DNA of 64,000 nucleotides from Yeguia hominis (GTDB lineage: Bacteria > Bacillota > Clostridia > Oscillospirales > Acutalibacteraceae): contig NZ_JACRSN010000002.1 of NCBI RefSeq assembly GCF_014384705.1, positions 124,001-188,000 of the forward strand, in the 5' to 3' direction. The notes beneath the pieces were generated by a model, which saw only the letters and a program-made list of their open reading frames with translations, made no database searches and was not told the origin of the DNA. Of the stretch, positions 59,648-64,000 are shown piece after piece; the first letter of the stretch is position 1; each line of letters begins with the position of its first letter. A program made the position numbers and the translations under genes.

Positions 59648-60359
59648 TGTTGCGCAGCCTCCTTTCCAGACAGTTGACGCCGTAGGAGAGAACCAGAACG
59701 ACGACAAGATAGATCAGCGCGACGGCCAGCAGCGGGAGAAAAGCATTGTAGGTGATGCTGCGGATGATGTTGCCGCCTTTGGTCAGGTCGTCCATCGCGA
59801 TGTAACCAGCAATCGAGGTCTCTTTGAGCAATACGACAAGCTCGTTGCCGAGTGCGGGCAGAACCGTTTTGATGGTCTGCGGCATGACGATATAGTACAT
59901 GGTCTGGATGTAGTTGAATCCAAGGCTCCGGCCGGCTTCGGACTGTCCGGCGTCGATGCTCATAATGCCGCCGCGGATGATTTCAGCCGTATACGCGCCG
60001 GAGTTCAGGCCGAACGCCAGAACGGCAACCAGCAGCTTCGGCACATTGACCGAGGCGAAAATGCCGAAATAGATGAGGAGAACCTGCACCATGACCGGCG
60101 TTCCGCGGATGACGGTGAGATACAGCCGGCAGATGGCGTTGCCGATTTTCAGCTTGCCGGTTTTGTCGTGCGTTGCGCGGATGATGGCCACCAGGAAGCC
60201 GATGACAAATCCGAGCAGAACCGCCAAAACGGTGATTTGCAGGGTGACCAGAAGGCCGTCCCAGAGGTAGCGCCAGCGATCTTCTTTGATAAAACATTTA
60301 TAAAAAAGATCGGAGAGATACTGCCAGGTGTTCGAAAACCAGGCGAAAATTGCATTCAT
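59637..60359 (-). CDS. Polar amino acid ABC transporter permease (GlnP/HisM family)
   Basis: 240 residues from ATG 60359 (a GTG at 60365 is also possible). It has five membrane helices, the motif VIRGTPVMVQVLLIYFG in the middle and the EAA loop SIDAGQSEAGRSLGFNYIQTMYYIVMPQTIKTVLPALGNELVVLLKETSI. A single permease implies a homodimer. It lies between the ATPase and binding-protein genes in the usual order. Confidence 0.93.
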   Translation of the reverse strand: MNAIFAWFSNTWQYLSDLFYKCFIKEDRWRYLWDGLLVTLQITVLAVLLGFVIGFLVAIIRATHDKTGKLKIGNAICRLYLTVIRGTPVMVQVLLIYFGIFASVNVPKLLVAVLAFGLNSGAYTAEIIRGGIMSIDAGQSEAGRSLGFNYIQTMYYIVMPQTIKTVLPALGNELVVLLKETSIAGYIAMDDLTKGGNIIRSITYNAFLPLLAVALIYLVVVLVLSYGVNCLERRLRNSDH

Positions 60360-60456
60360 GTCCACAACATCCTACCTTTTCCATTACGGCGAAAGCGCAC
60401 CGGGGGATGCCCGGCACGCTTTCTGGGAAATATCAAAACGAGCGTACGAATTCGTG

Positions 60457-61209
60457 TTATTCTGCGATGTATTTGTCGATGATCTGCTGCAGTTCGCCGG
60501 AATCTTTGAGCTCCTGGATTGCCTTGTTGATATCGGCAAGCAGCGCGTCGTTGTTCTTTGAAAGCGCCAGTGCGTATTCTTCCGAGATGCTGCCGCTTTC
60601 GAGAATCTTCAGGCCTTCGTTTTCTTCTACGAACACTTTTGCCGGCTCGTTGTCGATGACAACCGCGTCGATTTTTCCCTGTGCAAGTGCCTGAACCGCT
60701 TCAAAGCCCTTGGAATACCGTTCGAGGCTTGCGACCTCACCAAAGTTGCCCCAATCGACAAAGGTGTCGCCGGTGGTGCCCTGCTGGACGCCGACCTTAA
60801 GGCCCGTCAAGTCGCCGTTATTGGTGGAATCTTCGCGTACGATGATGACCTGAATGGCGTTTGCATACGGATCAGAGAAGTTGACTTCTTCTTTCCGTTC
60901 GTCGGTGACGGTGATGCCGGCAGCGCCGACATCCGCTTTGCCGGAAGTGATGGCCGGAATGATGGAGTCAAATTCCATATCTTCTACAACCAGCTCTTTG
61001 CCGAGTTTCTTGGCAACGGCGTTCATGATATCGATGTCGATGCCCACAAAGCCGTCGCCGGATTTGGACTCAAACGGCGGGAATTCCGCGTTGGTCGCCA
61101 TGATGAGTTTGTCGCTTTCTGCGCTGCCGCTGCTGGAGCAAGCCGGGAAGCAGCAAAGAAGCAGGCAAACGGCCAATACCGCAAGAACAATTTTTTTCAG
61201 TGCCTTCAT
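60457..61209 (-). CDS. Amino acid ABC transporter substrate-binding lipoprotein
   Basis: 250 residues. The signal peptide ends in the lipobox FPAC with lipidated C24, then a Ser/Gly linker. The SBP_bac_3 domain has LIMATNAEFPPFESKSGDGFVGIDIDIMNAVAKKLGKELVVEDMEFDSIIPAI, and the hinge region has GVQQGTTGDTFV. The GIDID and GxQxGTT patterns are those of polar amino-acid binding proteins; specificity is not assignable. Ribosome site AGGAGG. Confidence 0.93.
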   Translation of the reverse strand: MKALKKIVLAVLAVCLLLCCFPACSSSGSAESDKLIMATNAEFPPFESKSGDGFVGIDIDIMNAVAKKLGKELVVEDMEFDSIIPAITSGKADVGAAGITVTDERKEEVNFSDPYANAIQVIIVREDSTNNGDLTGLKVGVQQGTTGDTFVDWGNFGEVASLERYSKGFEAVQALAQGKIDAVVIDNEPAKVFVEENEGLKILESGSISEEYALALSKNNDALLADINKAIQELKDSGELQQIIDKYIAE

Positions 61210-61265
61210 GATGGTTCATCCTCCTGGAAAATCATTTGAGTTGTATTTCTCATGTAACGAGACTT

Positions 61266-61294
61266 ATTATAATACAGCTTTTGTGCATAATCAA
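61266..61294 (-). promoter_or_regulatory. Promoter of the amino-acid ABC operon
   Basis: On the minus strand TTGATT, 17 bases, TATAAT, about 57 bases before the binding-protein start codon. Confidence 0.75.
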
Positions 61295-61461
61295 GAGAAT
61301 TGTTGCAAGAATATCCAGGCGAATTTTCGATGGTTTTTGTAATAATATACAGAAGGATGTATTTTATAGCCGACAAAACGACGGATGGCATTTGCAGGGA
61401 ATGCAGTTCAAAAAAAGAATAAAACCTAGGAAAATTCAGCGTTTTTTCAAAAAGTCGCAAG

Positions 61462-61486
61462 AAAAAAGCGCGGGAAAACACCGCGC
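61462..61486 (-). terminator. Terminator of the DUF2179-type gene
   Basis: GCGCGG pairs with CCGCGC around a 7-base loop, and TTTTTTC follows on the minus strand. Confidence 0.8.
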
Positions 61487-61526
61487 CGAACGTCAAAATG
61501 CAAAAATCTTGTGAATATTCATATTG

Positions 61527-61560
61527 TTTAGAATAATTATACAGTATATTATTTAGAATA
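61527..61560. repeat. Direct repeat TTTAGAATA, 25 bases apart
   Basis: TTTAGAATA at 61527-61535 and 61552-61560 in an AT-rich patch, with a TGAATATTCA palindrome close by (61512-61521). Function unknown. Confidence 0.4.
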
Positions 61561-61566
61561 TACAAA

Positions 61567-62094
61567 TCATTTTTTGAAAAAGCCGCCCCAGACCAGTTTT
61601 GTCTCATCCACGACGAGAAAGGCTGCGGGGTCATACTGCTGCACAAGCGCCTTGAGCGCGCCGGTTTGCCGTTTGGCAATCTGAATGATGAGCATGTATT
61701 TTTCGTCGGTCAGCTCGGATCCGGCGGCGCTGACGACCGACATGCCGTATCCCGCCTCCCGGATTGCCCGGATCAGTTCCCGGTCTTTTCCCGTTGTAAT
61801 GACGCGCACCTCGACGTATCCGCTGATCAGCTTGTCGGCAAGCAGTCCGCCGAGATAGGTGCCGGCCGCAAAGCCGCCCGCATATGCCGTCACGATGAGC
61901 AGGCTGCTTCCGGCGGCGTCGAGCGCCTCGCGGACGATCAGAAACCAGATGCCGACCTCCAAAAATCCGCAGAGCGCTGCGAAAAGGTGTTTTTCCTTTA
62001 CGGTCAGCACCATCCGCACGGTTCCGAGAGAGACGTCTAAGATCCGGCTGAAGAATATTTTGACGCACATGAGCAGCAGCGCGCTGTCCGGCAT
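61567..62094 (-). CDS. DUF2179/UPF0316-type membrane protein
   Basis: 175 residues from ATG 62094 (AAAGGACGG upstream); the frame is open far upstream but not coding. Three membrane helices (about 5-25, 40-60, 65-88) with FFSRILDVSLGTVRMVLTVKEKH, then a cytosolic domain of the DUF2179 type: VEVRVITTGKDRELIRAIREAGYGMSVVSAAGSEL…MLIIQIAKRQ. Related YitT-like domains are thought to bind nucleotides or other small ligands; the role is unknown. Confidence 0.85.
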   Translation of the reverse strand: MPDSALLLMCVKIFFSRILDVSLGTVRMVLTVKEKHLFAALCGFLEVGIWFLIVREALDAAGSSLLIVTAYAGGFAAGTYLGGLLADKLISGYVEVRVITTGKDRELIRAIREAGYGMSVVSAAGSELTDEKYMLIIQIAKRQTGALKALVQQYDPAAFLVVDETKLVWGGFFKK

Positions 62095-62316
62095 GAAAAT
62101 CCCGTCCTTTTTTGAAATCTCTGGGCCTGCAAATGCCGGTCCGTGTATCCTTTGGTATGGCCGGATGCGGCAAAAATATACCTTCTGCGCGCGCGCGATT
62201 GTATCCAAAATCGTTGGATTCGCGCATGGTAAAATCTGCTGAAAAGTGTTAAAATCAGAACAGAAATTTGATTGTTCCGGCGCTTGCTGCCGGAGCGGAA
62301 GATCGGAGGAACGAAC

Positions 62317-62790
62317 ATGCAGAAAATCAAGGTGCAGGTCTTGACCGAAGAAGCGTTTGTACCTTACGGAACCGTTCTGGCGACAGAGGTTTCCAAAGCG
62401 GAACGGAATCCCGGCGTTTCCGACTGGTACGGCAATGTCGCCGTGATGGAAGGAATCGACAGCGCGGCGTTTAACCTGATGACCGTTTATCCGCGCGAGG
62501 CGGTCTGCCGGAAGTTTGAATGCCATCTGAAAACCAAAGAGGCGGTGATTCCGATGGACGGCAAGGGGATCATCATTCCCCTGGCGCCTCCGGGCGAATT
62601 CGACGCCAGCCGGGTCACGGCGTTTTATGTCCCGGGAAACAAGGCGGTTGTCTTTCATCCGGGTACCTGGCACTTTGCGCCCTATACCTATGAGGATGCC
62701 GCGACTTTCATCACGGCCTACCGCAGCAGGACGCCGGAAGATGATGTATATTTTGCGCAGCTGCCGGAGGATGCCGGTCTGGAGCTGTAA
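62317..62790 (+). CDS. Ureidoglycolate lyase family protein (AllA-like)
   Basis: 157 residues from ATG 62317 with GGAGGA upstream. The cupin-fold segments TEEAFVPYGTVLAT, FECHLKTKEAVIPMDGKGIIIPLAPPGEF and KAVVFHPGTWHFAPYTYED (likely catalytic HPGTWHF) match AllA, which splits ureidoglycolate into glyoxylate and urea. No other allantoin genes are near, so it may have a different substrate. A strong terminator follows. Confidence 0.82.
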   Translation: MQKIKVQVLTEEAFVPYGTVLATEVSKAERNPGVSDWYGNVAVMEGIDSAAFNLMTVYPREAVCRKFECHLKTKEAVIPMDGKGIIIPLAPPGEFDASRVTAFYVPGNKAVVFHPGTWHFAPYTYEDAATFITAYRSRTPEDDVYFAQLPEDAGLEL

Positions 62791-62847
62791 GCAGCTTTTA
62801 AAAGATTCTGCACAGGCGGAATCGAAACGAAACCAGAAACGAAAAGC

Positions 62848-62889
62848 GGAACCCGCCACGCCGGACAGGCGCAGCGGGTTCCTTTTTTT
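62848..62889 (+). terminator. Terminator of the AllA-like gene
   Basis: GGAACCCGC pairs with GCGGGTTCC, followed by TTTTTTT. Confidence 0.9.
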
Positions 62890-63232
62890 CGTTTTTATTC
62901 TATCCGTTGCTGCGGCTTTCGGCTTTACGGGTTCGCGCGTCCCGAAACCGGAATCCAATGTTTTGCCGAAGAGTGCGGATATCTCTATTTCGGCTTCGCA
63001 CGTCCCGAAACGCGCCGGGGCAATTGTGCCGGCGGAAGCCCGCACATGGCGGCCCGCAGAGCAGCTTTCGCGTCCCTGTGCCGCGCCGCAGAAGCTGCTT
63101 CCAAACGGGCGCCGGCTGTGCGAAAAACACGCCGATCGTTGCGGAAACTTCCGCCGAAAGCGGTTTGCGGGAAATGCCGATTGCGGTTCGGATCGTTTAT
63201 GCGCCCTTATGCATCGACGCCCGCGGCGCCGG
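62890..63232. other. Intergenic region, no gene seen
   Basis: About 340 bases between two convergent genes. TTCGCGCGTCCCGAAAC and TTCGCACGTCCCGAAAC, near 62933 and 62994, form an imperfect direct repeat. No frame with protein character was found. Confidence 0.45.
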
Positions 63233-64000
63233 TTAATTTGAACCCGGCAAATGCCTTGCCTGCCGCTCCAAAAGCTGCTTGCGGTAAGCGCCGGGCGTCT
63301 GTCCGTAAAACCGCTTGAAAACGGCGTCCATCTGCGTCAGCTCCGTATACCCGGAGGAACACGCGATTTCCCGCAGAGAAAGCCGGGCGTCCAGCATCAG
63401 CGCTTCCGCGCGCCGGAGCCGCGCCCGCTGGATCCATTCCTGCGGGGAACAGTTTGCGACTTCGCGGAAAATCCGGAACAGCTGCGACCGGCACAGGCCG
63501 ACAAAGTCGGCAACCTCCGAGACGCGCACCGGAGAAAAGAGGTTGCCCTCAATATACCAGACTGCCTTTTGAAAATAGACCGAGGAGGCAGGCGGCGCTT
63601 CGGCTTTTCCGGAAGGATGCAGGGATTCGCCGGTCAGCGCCAGCAGACGCAGCAGTCCGCCGGAAGCGTTGAGTTCGCCCATCCGCAGCCGGGAAAGCTC
63701 CGGGATGAGCTCCTCTAAAATCCGGCGTGCCTTTTGCGGTTCCGAAAGCGTAAAGACAGGAGCCTCCCGCGAAAATCCGGTTTCGCTCGTCAGCGCGGCC
63801 GCGGCGTCTCCGGTATAGCCGATCCAGCCATAATGCCAGGGCGTTTCTTCGGACGCGCGATAGGTGGTGACCTCATCCGGAAAGATGAGAAATCCTTGTC
63901 CTGCATGGAGCGGATAGGCCTTTCCGTGATAGAAATATGTGCCGCAGCCGGAAAAGATATAGTGAATCAGATAACAATCCCGCACAAACGGGCCGAATTG
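63233..64000 (-). CDS. AraC family regulator (5' end outside the window)
   Basis: At least 255 codons; the frame is open to the window end (…FGPFVRDCYLIHYIFSGCGTYFYHGKAYPLHAGQGFLIFP), so the true start lies beyond. The N-terminal part is an AraC cupin ligand-binding domain that typically senses a sugar. The C-terminal double helix-turn-helix is VSEVADFVGLCRSQLFRIFREVANCSPQEWIQRARLRRAEALMLDARLSLREIACSSGYTELTQMDAVFKRFYGQTPGAYRK. Its target genes are probably further right, outside the window. Confidence 0.92.
   Translation of the reverse strand, partial: QFGPFVRDCYLIHYIFSGCGTYFYHGKAYPLHAGQGFLIFPDEVTTYRASEETPWHYGWIGYTGDAAAALTSETGFSREAPVFTLSEPQKARRILEELIPELSRLRMGELNASGGLLRLLALTGESLHPSGKAEAPPASSVYFQKAVWYIEGNLFSPVRVSEVADFVGLCRSQLFRIFREVANCSPQEWIQRARLRRAEALMLDARLSLREIACSSGYTELTQMDAVFKRFYGQTPGAYRKQLLERQARHLPGSN

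Noticed and set aside
62095..63045. Long upstream extension of the DUF2179-type protein
   Set aside because: The frame is open but overlaps the AllA-like gene in antisense; the family start and a ribosome site are at 62094.

Overview
The window looks like a chromosomal segment of a GC-rich, anaerobic, gut-type Bacillota (class Clostridia, most like the Oscillospiraceae/Ruminococcaceae). This is inferred from the gene families: a Bce-type peptide-sensing module, a clostridial NADP-dependent secondary alcohol dehydrogenase, DUF1836, chromate-transporter halves, a fused LarC and clostridial MobA/L mobile-element genes. Strong GGAGG ribosome binding sites also fit. I see no rRNA, tRNA or CRISPR array.

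Layout. 0-5.4 kb: a BceRS two-component system (response regulator cut by the window edge), a BceAB-like ABC transporter behind a TTACA-N4-TGTAA operator, and a DUF975 membrane protein with a Pro/Gln/Tyr repeat tail. 5.4-28 kb: an accessory island. Its left arm is a TetR gene, a dual-ATPase/EcfT fusion, an MptD/Trep_Strep-type S component, two half-size ABC transporters and an AraC regulator. Its middle is a long minus-strand operon of four SAM methyltransferases, three alpha/beta hydrolases, two ATC-hydrolase-family proteins, a ZIP transporter and small membrane proteins, headed by a second TetR gene. Its right arm is a decayed mobilisable element: a MobA/L relaxase with an in-frame stop, a hairpin-rich presumptive oriT region, and a truncated RepA.

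28-34 kb: chromosomal genes for a secondary alcohol dehydrogenase flanked by two unannotated 52-codon genes, a GDSL hydrolase, DUF1836, paired chromate transporters and a DUF4432 epimerase-like protein. 34-38 kb: an aconitase-family hydratase and NADP isocitrate dehydrogenase, the oxidative route to 2-oxoglutarate. 38-45 kb: a nickel and nickel-pincer-nucleotide locus (larMN, a TetR gene, larQ, larO, larE, larB, larC) without larA in view. 45-51 kb: GH3 glycosidase, HAD phosphatase, a DUF47-like protein and xylulokinase. 51-64 kb: EamA exporter, Sfp-type phosphopantetheinyl transferase, MntP, glycerol kinase, hisHF, a frameshifted 6-phosphogluconolactonase, a polar amino-acid ABC transporter, a DUF2179-type protein, an AllA-like protein and an AraC regulator cut by the window end.

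The most notable signals are four. (1) The same operator, GTTAG-N6-CTAAC, sits between a tetR gene and the next operon in both island cassettes, which suggests that the importer/transporter arm and the methyltransferase/hydrolase arm are co-regulated. (2) Two tandem repeats at 52.7-52.8 kb share flanks and a three-hairpin cloverleaf fold but have unrelated stem sequences, as expected of a selected structure. (3) A leader before larMN carries a duplicated motif and an intrinsic terminator. (4) Nine different hairpins and a nic-like sequence are packed into about 390 bases beside the relaxase.
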